Shown here: in pieces, positions 35,460-48,062 of the stretch
Numbering within the stretch: position 1 is the first letter of the stretch
Layout of the letters: each line of letters starts with the position of its first letter
Made by a program: the position numbers and the translations under genes
NCBI GenBank assembly: GCA_026413225.1
Contig: CM048560.1
Span: 10,558,001-10,622,000 of the forward strand
Direction of reading: 5' to 3'
DNA: 64,000 nt
From: Otis tarda
Lineage: Eukaryota; Chordata; Aves; Otidiformes; Otididae
The notes under the pieces: model-generated
Told to the model about the DNA's origin: nothing
Database searches by the model: none
What the model saw: the letters and a program-made list of their open reading frames with translations, nothing else

Positions 35460-37311
35460 CCTGTGAGGGCTATGTCCTTAAAAGAGATGCACTGACAATA
35501 ACTCCCCAGATTCCTCTACTAAATTTGTGCCTCCTCATTTTCTGGATAATGGAGTTCCTTCTTATATTCAGTGCTGAGGCAGGCATTGGCAAAGCCTGGA
35601 TGGAAACCTGCTGCTCAGTCCTCTGGCTTGTCTGCTCAGGTATCGCCTCAGTGGTCACTCCATGCTACAGAGGGGTAGGTGGTCTCTTCAGACACAGCCT
35701 TGCTATCAGTACCAAAGTAAGGCTGGGAAGTTCTCCTCCTCTTCTCTAAAATTTTCTTTCCTCTCCACCCCTTTGGTATTATCAAACTTTCAATTTAGAG
35801 ATTTTCTTGGGGTCATTTTAAACCTCCCACACTCAAATCTTCTCTCTTCCTTCTAGGGCTTTCTCCCCTTGTCCTTTGTGCTCACATCCCATCTCCACAG
35901 AGTTCTGGCTGGCTGTCCTTGGTGGCCTCATCCTTGCAGAGAAAAGTCTGAAAACCCAGCATGCATCTAACATAAAGGCTCAAAAAAACAGAAGGCAGAT
36001 ACAACAAAAATAGGAAAGCTTGAGAATTTTAAATACTTGCAGGTGCTGAAACGGGAGTTTCTGTGGTAGGAATGACCAGCTAGCCCTAAAACGAGAGGCT
36101 GCTCATTTTTTTGTACAAGCCCTAGGGATTTGTGACTGTGCATTTGGGATGTGTGTGTGTGTAAGGTGACGTTAGCATGCCACTGCCATTTTCCTGCTGT
36201 ATAAGCTTAGTCAAGCCCTTATCTGATAATTGCACTGCCTTCAGGAGATGAGGCTGTGGCATCTCTAGAGCCTTCCTTGATCTCAAGGCCAAGATTGATG
36301 ACAGTCTCTAGTGTTAAGCCCAAACTGGGCTCTGAATCAGACCACAGCAGAGAGGTATGTGAAGGCCAGGGACGAATGTCCTGTGGGGACACAGGTCAGA
36401 GAGAGATGGGAACTGCGACACTGGGGAATTTCGGGTGAGCTCTGGCATCCATTCTGACTTGGTGAATCCAACACTGCTGTCCTAGCTGGGCTACAAGCAA
36501 GCAGCAGGTTTGCCTGCTCAGAGCTGATGGCTGGGACTCCTCTTGGGTGGCTCTCTGTAATGGTGGTGAACATCAATGTGCTTTCTTGCATCTCTACTAA
36601 GAGGCATAAATCCCTTTCCCTAGGGGCTCCATTTGTAGGCCTGATTGCTTGAGAATGGGAAAACTCATCACAAATAACTTGCCAGGACGGTATTAGTATC
36701 TCTGAATGCTGCACGTCAGCTTGAACTGACGTGAGGGTTTTTGTAAGCAGGAGACACTAGATGAGAGCTTGTCAGACAAGCATCCGAGGGAGCTGGGATG
36801 GGGCTAGGATTCCACATCATTAACACTCAGTCTGTGTGTTGCAAAATCAGGTGTGTGCACACTGTTGCTTTGTGTTGAATTAGCTAGAACATGCTATACA
36901 GTGTTTATATTGGCTTCATGTTTTACACCGGCTGCAGAAAAACATATGATACCCCATCTGGCATGAATTCTGTTGGACTAAAGTTACCCCATAACAATTC
37001 AGAGGATAAATTTGACTAGGCAGAGTGGTATACGCTGCACCAGTGTTTGCTGCGTGGGGTCACAGCAGTTTTAATCCAGTCCTGGATACCCTCAAACAAA
37101 ACTTTCCGTCTCAGCACTGCTTAACTGTGCAGGTATGTGTGATGCTCGTGGGGATGTTTCCCTGAAGAAGTGTGAGCTCTGCCCCTGCTGAAAGGTTATA
37201 TTAGTGTTATTTCTTAGATTGCTACTTCAGTAGCTGCTATGCATAAACTTGACCTGTAGACTATGTCTTTTCAGGGTGCACCTTCCAAGCAAGATGAAGA
37301 TGCAGGTAGGG
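35460..37311. other. Gene-free intergenic stretch
   Basis: No exon or family repeat recognised. A (TG)n run lies at about 36,151-36,162. Confidence 0.5.
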
Positions 37312-37600
37312 TGACCTCCTGTTCTGGAATGACAGAACTGGAAAGAATCTCAAGATGTTCTCTAACTCGTTAGCCACAACCACGTCCACCTTGTCCATTC
37401 TGACAGACAATTGTCCGATAGTTTCTGCACCCTGCAGTGATGGAGAATCCATCTCTCAACAGTAGAAGTTTACCCCAGGGTCTAACTGGAAACTCCACTG
37501 CTGCAGTTTAAACCTGGGCCTTCTTTCTCCATTAACTGTGTTTGAGGAGAACAGTTTTTCTTCTTCCCAAGGCACAGCCCTTTCTCTCCATTACCCTTTA
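37312..37600 (-). repeat. Old CR1-family LINE fragment
   Basis: Reverse-complement CR1 3' region. The order is CAGAACTGGAAAGAATCTCAAG, shortened here from the family's GAACTGGAAGGGACCTCAAG, then TCTGACAGACAATTGTC, CAGTGATGGAGAATCCATC and GCTGCAGTTTAAACCTGGGC, with GGAGAACAGTTTTTC near the right end. It is strongly diverged and recognised by the order of several short matches. Its 3' end points left. Confidence 0.6.
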
Positions 37601-38389
37601 AAGCATTTGCACAGCAGGCTCTGCAGTGAGACAGCGAGTGAAGTATGCATGGTGGGAAGCATCCAAAACTTGCTCAGATCTGCATTGGGTTTCCAACGCT
37701 AATCGAGCATCTGTGACTCATCTTCATGCTTGTGCGTCAACTCATGTAGACATCCCCAGAGCAAGCACAGCGCTGGGTCGCTACATGCTCGCATGGACAA
37801 CAGCACCAGCTTTCGTGATTTTTGTCCTCATGAGGGGACAGAGCTATGATGCAAGATAAGTTCGTAAGAAAAGTATGGTGGTTGTTTACTGCTATATTCA
37901 AACTCTGAAACACGCTCAATTTGCAACTACAAGAAAGTGGTAAGAGTCTTAATCCTTGCTGAGAGCCTAATTACTTTTGAAAACAAGTTGTTTCTCTTTC
38001 CATCTGATTTAAATTTGAGAGAACCGCTCCATGTCCCAAAGCTGAATGATTTTATCACCTCTTCACCAGCCAGAGTACGTGATGACAGATTTTTTGAACA
38101 AACTAAAGAATAACTTTGCTGAGAGATCTCCCAGTTTTCATGCATCTGAGAATCCCTAATGTTTGCTTAGAATCTGCTCGCCCTTTTGCTGCAAAGGTGG
38201 CTTGCTCTGAGCGCAAAACAGCTCTCTGGGGCTGGAGAGCAAAGGGAAGCTGCAACACAGCCTTCAGATCAAGCTGGGAGGTAGGAGCTTCTTTCATTAA
38301 GCTCAGAAGATGTGTAATTTTTTTTTTTTTAAGAGTGTGCTAACGGCATTCGGTTAGAAGCACTGTTCGTGGGCTAAAACGTATCAACC

Positions 38390-38730
38390 TCATTTAGGAT
38401 GCTAAAATAGTTATATTAATTGTATTGCTTAAAAATGTGCAGAGTAAAATAAAATGGACCTTTTTTCTGGCTTGCTCTCCTTTGGAGAACTTCCTGAAAA
38501 GCCTTTCCTTGGATCCACGATCATGCATCATCTTACAGCCAAAAAGCGCTTGGCAGAAAGGTAATGCGAATGTGACCTTAAACATCAGAAGGCAGCAAAG
38601 TACTTGAATGCCGATGCACTTTTCCCAGATGCTGCTGACAAATTAATTTCCCGGGCAGATGCAACAGCTGATCTATCTTGGACAAAGGTTTTCCTTTCTA
38701 CAGCCACGTGCAGTAATGAAAACAGCAGTT
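38390..38730. promoter_or_regulatory. CNE-like block
   Basis: TAGTTATATTAATTGTATTG, CGATCATGCATCATCTTAC, GAAAGGTAATGCGAATG and ACAAATTAATTTCCCGGG. Dense homeodomain-like cores about 14 kb upstream of PRRX1. Confidence 0.35.
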
Positions 38731-39859
38731 TCCAGTGATACTTTCTGCCCAAGAGGAGATCTTTTGCAGACTTCGCATCCCCTCATTTAACGTATCTCCA
38801 AGTCCAAACTGGACAGCTTGGTTCCCTCTAAAATCAAGTGGCGTGTTCAGAGTGTGGATTGTCCTAAGGATTTTGGGCTGGAATTTCTCACCGTCAGCTA
38901 CAGAAGGAGCCTTGCTGAGTGACTCAGATCCGGAAGGGACTTCAGCGCAATAGGAATTGCCCAGTTTAGAAGGAAATTGAGTAGCCAGAGCGGCAGGGAG
39001 AGCTGTACTAATCTACTCCTTAGGATTTCTGGCCAGCCATGTCCTGGGGTGAATGATTGCAACTTGGGTGAATAAAGGATGCTTTATACTGTGGTCAAAT
39101 TCGGATACCTGGGGGAGGGGACCAGGGAATGAAGCAATTCTGTTTGTTTTGAACCAAGACAGTCTTAAAAAAAAGGAAAAAAAAAAAAAAAGATAAACCA
39201 GAAATATTGAGTCAACCTAGGACATGGTGTTTGATCTGAAACACAATGTTCCATTTTACATTTTAATTTCATTTTTTCTAAAGTCAGGTTTTTCAATAAA
39301 ACCTCCAAAAGGCTCATTTCAGAAACACCTACATGAAGTCAGCCTCTTTGCTTTGAAAACACTTTGGAATGAAATGTTTTGAAGTTTTAAAAAGAGCCTC
39401 CTGTATTAGGCTTGTTGGTTTTGTTTGTTTTTTTGGCAAAGGGTGCTCGTCAAATTCAGCCCAACTTTGTGAATGGTTTATGTCCCTCTGAAATTAAACT
39501 CTGGTCAAAGTGGCTGTTCACTGCACAAATTCACCCGCTGTATCTATGAATCTGCCGAGGGCAAAACGGAGCCTGTGATTCAACCCGGAGCTGTTTCACC
39601 TCCTTGGAACCAGGGAGAAGAACCCAGGGCGTTTTCATAAAGGAAGCGATTCAGCTCTCGGTAATCAAACCCCAGGTCCTGCATCCTTTCCAAGCGCATC
39701 TGGAGTCCCCTCGCTGCAAGTGGCCAAAATGTCTATTGTCTCTATGAGGAATGAAAGCACACCCTGCTACCAAGTGAAGAAAATAGAAGAGCGCAAGAAG
39801 AAATGGTCCCACCCCCTTTTTTTTTTATCTGCTTCCAAGAAAAAAAATACGAGCACAAG

Positions 39860-41110
39860 CCATGAGGTTTCTTTTCAAGCACTTTCTAATGACTCTGATG
39901 ATCCAATGAAACAAATGAGAGCAGCCAGGAGAGCGCTCTGCTCCGAAAGGGCAGAGAAATATTTGCCAATGCAGCAGCTCTGCAAATGTGTGAGGCTGTT
40001 AAGCTCCTAATCCCATGTCTTATTTTTATGAATTTTCACACTAGTGGGATATAATGAACGTTGAGCCCAAAGACATTAATTACTCAGGTCCTTTTTTTGA
40101 GAGGAATTTCGATGGAGTGTAACGTTTTAAATTACAAGGTGTGAAATAAACTCTACAAAACTTACAGCTTTAGTGGAGGAACTCCAAAATCAAATAAAAA
40201 TGCAAAACCGCTGATGAAGTCCAATTTACTGTAAAATGCCCTGGATCATGGTGTTCCAGTAATTTTTTTTTCCCTACATACTTTGGTTAAAATAATTTAT
40301 ATCCGCTGCAGTGTTTATGTACCTTAAGCTTTATTTATTAAAGGATATGTATATTTCAAGGCTGGTTTTAATGAGACATGCTGAAATCTGTAAGGTACAG
40401 TGCGACTTTTGTTCTAATCAGCACTAAATCTCTTCTCTTTACTTTTTCTGTGTTGAAAACATTCATGTTGGACGGAAAGACCCATGTGTGTATGTACTTG
40501 TATATAAATTTCAGATATGTATAAATATATATGTAAAGTAATAAGCAACATTTCTTTCTCTTTTTATATCGTCAGGGCAAATACTCCATCATTGTTCAGT
40601 CTGAGCCCTTAAAATCATGGATGGATTTTATCCTTATTCTTAGAATGGGACAATTGCTTCTCTTTTTTTAGGCAAATTATTTATTTGCCAAAGATTGTTC
40701 TTTAGGTTGGCTGAAAATGTTTGTGAATTCACATCAGCTGGACGAACTGTTCTGGCAAAGAAAGAAAAAGAAATCCAAGTGTTTTGGCTTTGTTTTCTAA
40801 TGAAATATTTTGAGATTTCATTTTGAAGCAACACCCTTAAATTAAAGTTAACATCAACTAAAAAATGCTCTGGAAGCTTAGAAACTTCTTAAAATTGTGA
40901 ATTAAATGGGGCCTTAGGGATGTTCCTTAGGGGAGTTGCTTTGAAACTTTCTTCCTGTGTTTTTATTCTTGCAAGGAAACAGAAAATATTTTTGCTCAGA
41001 TAGATGAATATGAAAACTATAATGTTTATGGCCATTTCAGTATAGCATTAGAAGTAAGTTCTAAAAATTCTATTAAGTTTTAGAAACTTAATCAAACTTA
41101 AGCTGTATTT
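39860..41110. promoter_or_regulatory. Long AT-rich CNE-like region
   Basis: About 1.2 kb of AT-rich sequence with many motif-like words: GACATTAATTACTCAGG near 40,071, TGGCCATTTCAGTATAGC near 41,029, AAATAATTTATATCCG. It includes an ATATATGTA stretch near 40,490-40,535. Likely a cluster of elements. About 12 kb upstream of PRRX1. Confidence 0.35.
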
Positions 41111-42094
41111 TCAAGACATTGTAGAAAGCCTGGCTTTCATTGACACCTCAGGACAAGATAAAAGGTATTGCACTGCTTAACCTTGACTGATAGTACTGGA
41201 CTATGGAGATGAAGCTGGTTGTGCAAATGTCCCTTGTAGTGCCTAAAGCCCTGCGGAAAATGGAAGATAGGTTCCTAACTCCCTTTAAATTTAGTGCGTA
41301 GCATGGATATCATGGGCAGGAAAGTGACTCTCTTTCCTTACAAAACGGTTTTTGATGAAAGTGAAAATGTCCACTTCTGCCAATTTTTGTTTTGATTTAA
41401 TGAAAGAAGGAAACAGAAAATTCTTTAAAGAAGCCCATCACAAAGAGGGCAAAATAAAATCTCTTCTGTTTTTTACAGAAGTGGAAAATGGAAAATTTCT
41501 GGTAAAAATCAGCTTTGCTAGGCTTTTGCCCAAATATCTGCGTTTCAGAGGCTATCTGTAAAGTAGAGAAGGTTTCAGATCTGGTGAACTAGATTTCCCC
41601 TCCGTGCTTTCCTCTGCACATAGAGCCACTTATTTTTCCGATGAAGTCAAAGACACAAGTTCCCTGCAGAGCAAAGTGAAGTCTGAGGGTAGAGGGGGGA
41701 GACTTTTCTCTGTTTCATGGAAAACATTTGCTTTAGCAGGGAATGTATTTCTCGAAAGTGAACCCCAAAGCCCAGAAATGGCTGACCAAGGAATTTAAAG
41801 GGAGAAACACTTGGAGTCGGGGAGCAGAGTAATAAAGTACAGGTTTGTTCTGTAACAAATTCCAGTGCTTGCAAGACTTTTTTAGACATATGGAAGTCCA
41901 TTTAGAAGGAAAATTGGTTGCAGCCGCTGATTCAGAACCTATTGGAATCAGTGGAAACGTTTGCATTGTCTTCTGTCCTGAAGAAATGCTGTTTCTGTCC
42001 TTCCTTCCATCGCAAGCCTGCGCTCGCTCTCTGGGCCATATGGATTTCATCTCTCTCAAAGACAAGTAAGAGAAGAGGGTTTGGCTGTTTAACG

Positions 42095-42400
42095 GCATGA
42101 TGTAGCTATGTGGACAGGAATGGTTGATTTCTACTTGATTGGCTACAAATCAGGTAACCAACGCCTCGGTTTCGAGCGGCTGGCTTCGGAGGAGTTATCT
42201 AGGTGCATCTGGCTCTCCTATCACAAAGCCGAATGTGGCTTTAATCACATCAGCACACTAATTGTGTCCCTCAAGAAGAGCTTGGAGGAATGAGGGTCTG
42301 TGTTTTGACAACCGTCAGATTTCTTTATTGCTGACCATAATTGCTGGGCTGTCCCTGGGAAAGCACACTGGGTAATTGCTTATCTGGATAGTACCCCCCT
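42095..42400. promoter_or_regulatory. CNE-like block
   Basis: TACTTGATTGGCTACAAATC, GAGTTATCTAGGTGCATC, CTTTAATCACATCAGCACAC, CTAATTGTG and GACCATAATTGC. A 61-codon open frame on + lies inside but has no recognisable domain; I read it as non-coding. Confidence 0.35.
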
Positions 42401-43529
42401 TCAGCTATTTCAGCGCAGAGACTTTTCTAGCATTAAACCCAGACACAGGCTGCTTGCAGAGGGTGGGCGAACCAAACCCACCAATAATTTATTTTAAAGG
42501 ATTGACTCCTGTTTCTCTTTCTGCAAGGCAGGCTCCCAAAAATGGGGGCACGGAATGGGACAGATGCTCACAAGCACTCCCTGTTCTCATAGGATCTCAC
42601 CTCCAGACATACTTGTGATCCCCACCACTATCTGCCTCCTACCATCAAGGCCGTGACAAGTCCGCACAGAAGGGCTGACAGCCTGTAGAGCAAGAAATGT
42701 TGAAGTATTTCAGCCTCTAGAAGAAAACATTGATATTTTCGGACTGGAGCTAGGTTTGAGAGAGAGCACAAGATCAGATGTGAGATGTAGGAGAGAGGTC
42801 GTTTTCTGCCTTCAAACAACACCCATTTTACTGGAACTGGTCCGAAAGAGGCCCCTACCAGGCATACAGAACGTGTCAGCAAGCAGCTGAGCAGGGCTCC
42901 TGGAGCAGGGCTGACACACGGACGCGACAGACTCCTTGCTGGCAGAGGAGGCAGAAACCTGGGGTTTGCATTTTCTGGAGGAAATCATGACAAATCCATG
43001 AGCGCGCACAGCAGGCAGGGAACAGAGAGCTGGAGCTCAGCTCCCCCTGCCACCATGGCTCAGACAAGTCCCTTCCCTTCAATGACCTTGTTCCCTTTCG
43101 TTCAAATCTGCCTTGCCTCTCCAAGGCTCGACATCTTGTGGGATAAGAATTGCCTGACGCAAAGGTGCCCATCTCCGCCTCCTGTTTGTAATGACAATCC
43201 CAGCGCTACTGTCATCTCCAGAGGAAGCAGACCTGTCAACAAGAAAATCTTCCCTGAAACTGATTCTGGGTATCAGCTGGCTCTGTTCTCCTCTCTCCAC
43301 TGAACTGCAAGTTTTGTGGCAATCTTCTCTGGGTATTCTGGACAATGAATGTGTTTCTTGCTATGTAATTAAATTATCCACTTTAGAAAGAAAAAGATGT
43401 GGTTTTGTTCCCATTATAAAAACAAACAAACAAGGACTGATATTTGTTACAGGCCAAGGCTACTCAACAAGTGTTTTCTGGAACTCTAATAAATTGCTGA
43501 AGAAAGTTTACAGCTGAGCTCTAAAGATG

Positions 43530-43800
43530 GTTTAGTTTTCCAAGTGGCTGGGATGTATTTATTTCCCATTTTCTTAACCCGCAGCATGGTGAACAGCTTA
43601 ATGTGCTCTTTCCAGGGTTCAGATGGTGTCAACCCAAACCCATGCTCTTCGCCCCGAAACAGTTAACCACTTTTTAATTAAAACCACGCCAATTCTTCAT
43701 TTTCAAGTTTTGCATGTATTTTTCCCCATTTGCACAGCCTGCTATTTGGTTTTGCTGCCACTTCATTAAAACAGCTTCCAGAAAAAAAGAATATATGTAT
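43530..43800. promoter_or_regulatory. CNE-like block
   Basis: CAGTTAACCACTTTTTAATT, GTTAACCAC (RUNX-like AACCAC), TTTTGCATGTATTTTTCC and GATGGTGTCAACCC. Non-repetitive, AT-rich at its right side. Confidence 0.3.
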
Positions 43801-44209
43801 TTATAAAAACAAACCTAAAAACCCCAGCCACACATCCAAACCAAACAACAGAAGTATCCAGCAAGGAGCCTTTCAACCAAATGGCGTTTTGGGTGTCAAG
43901 GGCATATCTGCGAAGCAAAGGGCTGTGCAGGTTAGTGATGATTGTGCTTTGTGGCATCTGGAGAAAGCCCCATCCTTTGAACAGTGGGCAAGAAGAAGAG
44001 GTGGGCCTGACTGTTAGAAAGAAAGCAGCAATGCAGGAAAACCTGAGGACATCAGTCTCAATATCGCGGAAGGAGAGGGGTGAGCGGTGACCATCGGTGA
44101 GCGGGTCAGGGCACCTACGTCCGGCAGCTGTGCGGTCTCCGCCATGTTGTGTTGCCCATGCAATGAGTAGTTCAACAGCTCAGTGGCCAGACCCGGGGAC
44201 TCTCATCCA

Positions 44210-44650
44210 GCAACAGTTTAAACATGCTCCTCACTTTAAGCACATCCTTTGTGCATGAAGATGAGTGTGGACAGATGTCCCCGTGGGAGCAGGGCACTTA
44301 AATACAAGTTGGTTATTAAGCACATGCCTAAGTGTTTGGCTGGATTAGCAGACTGGTATTGAAATGTTTGCTTTTTGAGAGAGCCCCCAAAACATTAGAA
44401 GGTTGACTTTTTTTCAGTTCATTACTGGGCCTGCCAATGACATCATCCGTTTGCAAGATGAGAAAAAGTGTTTAAACAAGATTAAAAAAAAAAATTAAAC
44501 AAGACGCAATTTTAATGACCACTTACAAAGGAGATTTATGGATGTACATAAAGCTGCTTTCCATGGGAGAGGGACTAAGCTTTTAACAGTTACCTTCCTC
44601 TCGATTTTTTTTCCCTCTTGCAATATAATACCCACAAATATTTGTGAGTT
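44210..44650. promoter_or_regulatory. CNE-like block
   Basis: TTTAAACATGCTCCTCACTT, GCCAATGACATCATCCG (CCAAT plus TGACATCA), CAATTTTAATGACCAC and AAGATTAAAAA. Retains several CpGs. Composition-based. Confidence 0.3.
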
Positions 44651-44891
44651 GTGACTGTGCTCCGAAGGGTTAGTCCTCTTCCAGAAAGGGGGGTGGAGGG
44701 AGAAAAGATGAAAACAGTGGTGCCAATTTGTCTGCCCAGACTCTGATTATGGGTAGGTTGGTTTTTTTTTTCTTTTCTGCAGGGGAGAGAAGCTGGTGGG
44801 ACGCTTTCTCTCTCCGGGGTTAGGGATATCTGATATCCAGCCCAAGAGCAGTCCAGCAGACTGAACTTTCATCTCCAGCAGTGAAGGATTT

Positions 44892-44908
44892 AAAAAAAAA
44901 AAAAAAAA
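44892..44908. repeat. Poly(A) run followed by CAA/CCAA units
   Basis: A run of 17, then AACAAAAAAAACCAAACCAA-like sequence; a short low-complexity A/C tract. Confidence 0.75.
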
Positions 44909-45099
44909 CCCAACAAAAAAAACCAAACCAACCAAGCCTTTTGGATAAACTTCTCAGCTAAATTTGCAGGAGATCTTGGAGTTTCTCCTAGGGAAATTAG
45001 GGCCATTTGACCATCTGATTGCAAAAAGCAGAGATCTTTATAATGTGCATGGAGAAGGGGAGAGAGAGAGGAGATAATTTGGCATAACGGAGGTGGTTT

Positions 45100-45320
45100 C
45101 AATACATCTATTTATTTATTTGCATGCCCTGGGCCTGCCCTCCTCCCGCCTAGCCTGCCATCCAGTGACCCTTGGTGCTGATTAAAGTTCCCGGGTGACC
45201 TCTGAGTGCTTTTGTTACCCTGCCTGGTAATAAAACTCCAGTTAAACGGCTGGCTTATCCAAACCCGTGGCTCCTTACACAGCCAGCTCTGGAGCCAGCT
45301 CAAGTCTGAGCCCTTGGGAA
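45100..45320. promoter_or_regulatory. CNE-like block
   Basis: TATTTATTTATTTGCATGCC, GCTGATTAAAGTTCCCGGG, GGTAATAAAACTCCAG and AACGGCTGGCTTATCC, about 7.3 kb upstream of PRRX1. Looks constrained; not tested. Confidence 0.3.
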
Positions 45321-46829
45321 CACACGACTTAGCCCTGATTTATCTTGGCTAGCTCTGGCTAGCCCGGAGGAAATTCCTGGTGGATATCTCAGTGCCCCCA
45401 GATAGCCATGGTAAGTGAGTAGGCAACCCGAAAGGGCCACAGCCTGGTTTCCTATGAGGGCAGAGTCCTGGGTCCTGAGGCAGGTAAGCCCACTGAAATC
45501 CTTGGAGGGGATGGAGCAGGCTTAGTGCGATGTAGACAAGCACCATCCACCTGCAGGACTGTCCCCTGTTACCCCACACTCACGCAACTCCTGGCCACTG
45601 GAGCAAAGCCATGGTGGGGAGATGTTTCCACCGATGCTGCTGCAGTTTCCTGGTGGGATCTATGAACCCCCGTCTTACGTTGTCTTGAGAGGCCATGATG
45701 TGTGTCATCTGCTCCTTCCACCTCAGACGTGGCACTGACCCTTGGGATCATCTCTGGGCAGCACTGACACACACCTCCCACAGAGGCAGCCTATGGGGCC
45801 AGCGGCAGAGCTGATAGCCGCGTGGGCATCCCTAGCAAGAGCAACGCCAGGGAAGTGAAGAGCTGAACTCTAGTTCAGATCCACAGACCATCCAGGCTGG
45901 ACATGAGGACGTTCCCTTCCTCATAGCCCCTCTTACACTTGGTGGAAAGCTTATAGAAAAAGAAAATAGGAAACTAGTTCTTGCCATTGCCAGCTCGTGG
46001 ATGTGCTTGTCATCTCTGCTGAAAGCTAGGTGGCAACTGTTGAAGCTCAGTCTGTCTTGAAATGTAAAAAGTGGGACTTGTACAGACACACTGATGAACG
46101 AATTTCCACTCTCCCACTTGTGTTTGATAAATGACAAGGCAAGGGAAGGGCTCCAGCGCTAACTGAGGGGGGGGAAGGTCTGGGCAGGGCAGATTTGAAA
46201 AGGCAGGAGCCCTGCTAGTGAAAACTCCAACCCAGGTGCTACATAGACAGCCCAGCTGCCCCTTGCCTGAAAATCAAGCCTCCGAGACTTGGGGATACTC
46301 CCAGCGGCCATCCAGATGGGACTTCGCAGGAATAATGTTCAGGAGGAGATTTCCCTGGCTGCATTTGGCCCAGGATTCCCTCCCCAGGCCTTAGCTGACC
46401 ACACCACCCAGCCTGCTATGTGGTGCTGTTTGCCATGATGGTTCTGTTGCTGTGAGGTGGCTTTATGCCCTCCTTGGGTACCACATACCTTCCCATCCTT
46501 CCTCACCCCCACCCACACATGGCCAGAGGAGATGGCAAATAGAGAACCCCTTACCTGGTGTCCTAGGGCCACCTGCCTTGTTACAACTGGTATCCAGCAA
46601 AAAAAAAATGTAAGTGCACGGCCTTGCCCCACCATTCACGTGGGGCTGGAGCCCCATGCGTTGTGCACGTGTGCAAGTGCTCTCCTGCCTCAGGTTCTAA
46701 ATCTTGTACAGTGTCAATGCTGCGATATTCCTAAATAAGTTCCCAAAGCCTAGTATGTATCACCTCCATGAACCAGTAACAAGCCACCTCCCTTTGACTG
46801 GAGATGTGAGAGCACTTCCAGGAATGATT

Positions 46830-47060
46830 GTGTGTGATGTGAACTCAGCCCCTGGTTCAAAATATTATGCAGAGGAATAATAAATCTCAGTTTTAAATTG
46901 CTGCCCTGTTTAAGCTTTGATTAGACTCTGATGGTCTGTTCACTCTGGAGCTGCTGGTATTAATCTGCATGCTAAACCCTAATTATAAACTGCTCATGGC
47001 CTTTCCAGATGATATCAAGATGTTTGGGATTAAAAGAAACCCTGATGTTGAGTTTACAGC
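46830..47060. promoter_or_regulatory. CNE-like block
   Basis: AAATATTATGCAGAGGAATA, TTTGATTAGACTCTGATGG, GGTATTAATCTGCATGC and CCCTAATTATAAACTGC. TAAT cores are spaced at 20-60 bases. Confidence 0.35.
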
Positions 47061-47859
47061 TTGAAATGACTGTAGACTACCTGATCCCCACAGATCCAAT
47101 AACGCACCTCTGTGTGGAGAAGAAAGGAAGAAAAGAGGGAGATTTGGCCCAAGTGTATAGCAGGAGTTTGTGAGGGAGAGGTCTGGCTCCAGGCTTGAAT
47201 GTACATACATACCCCACCGCTCACACGCACGTGTAAGGCCATACACCTATACGCACACACGTGTTTCTGCAGGTGCTCTCTGTCTCCAGTTCAGTGTAGT
47301 TCTCATCCAGCCCTGGGCAGAGCGAATGCAAAGAGGCTTCAGACCAGACATTTCAGTGAATCAGCACGACGGGGTGCTGGGAGGAAAACTTTCCAGGGCA
47401 AAAGTGTTCTGGTTTGAATCCCCAGCACTTGGGCATCAGGAACAGAGTCCAGCAGTGGCGATAGCGCTGAGCTGGGTAAGGGACGGGACAGTACGGATGC
47501 AGCCTGAGAAACAGCCAGCAGCAGAGAGATGCTCTGATCCGATGCCTTTCATCAGCTTGTCCCTAAAGAGCTGTAGCTGATGTTTTGGGGTCCAAAGGAG
47601 TGGAGGTCTATCTCAGAGCAGTCCCTCTCCAAAGTGTCATTTGTGCCCTCCTGTCCTCTGAATCACCTAAACTCCTCGTGCCTCGTTGAGGTCCTCAGGA
47701 GAAGGCTGGAGGGCACCCAGTGTGTCTGAGGATAGCTGAGCACCTTGCGCAGTTAAGGCCATAGAGCTGTAATAAATTGTGTGTACGTTTTGGCCAGGTT
47801 TCCTAAAAGCGCAAGCTTGTGCAACGGGACTGGCTGTTAGCTCCTCCTTCTCCCTGCTG

Positions 47860-48062
47860 CCCTCCCACAATATCATTTTTAAATTACTAGGATGAAACAA
47901 ATCTGGCAGATCGAAAAAGGGCTCTAATATATTACATGCTGACAAGTTTCATGAAAATACAATAAGGAAGAGAGACACAAACTAGTTTCCCTCACTGAGC
48001 AAAATGCTTCACCTGAGTGTCATGATATTATTAGGCAGCTGAGAATCCACACCTGTGTGTCA
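47860..48062. promoter_or_regulatory. CNE-like block
   Basis: TTTAAATTACTAGGATGAAA, CTAATATATTACATGC, GTGTCATGATATTATTAGG and TGCTTCACCTGAG (CACCTG E-box). About 4.5 kb upstream of PRRX1. Confidence 0.3.
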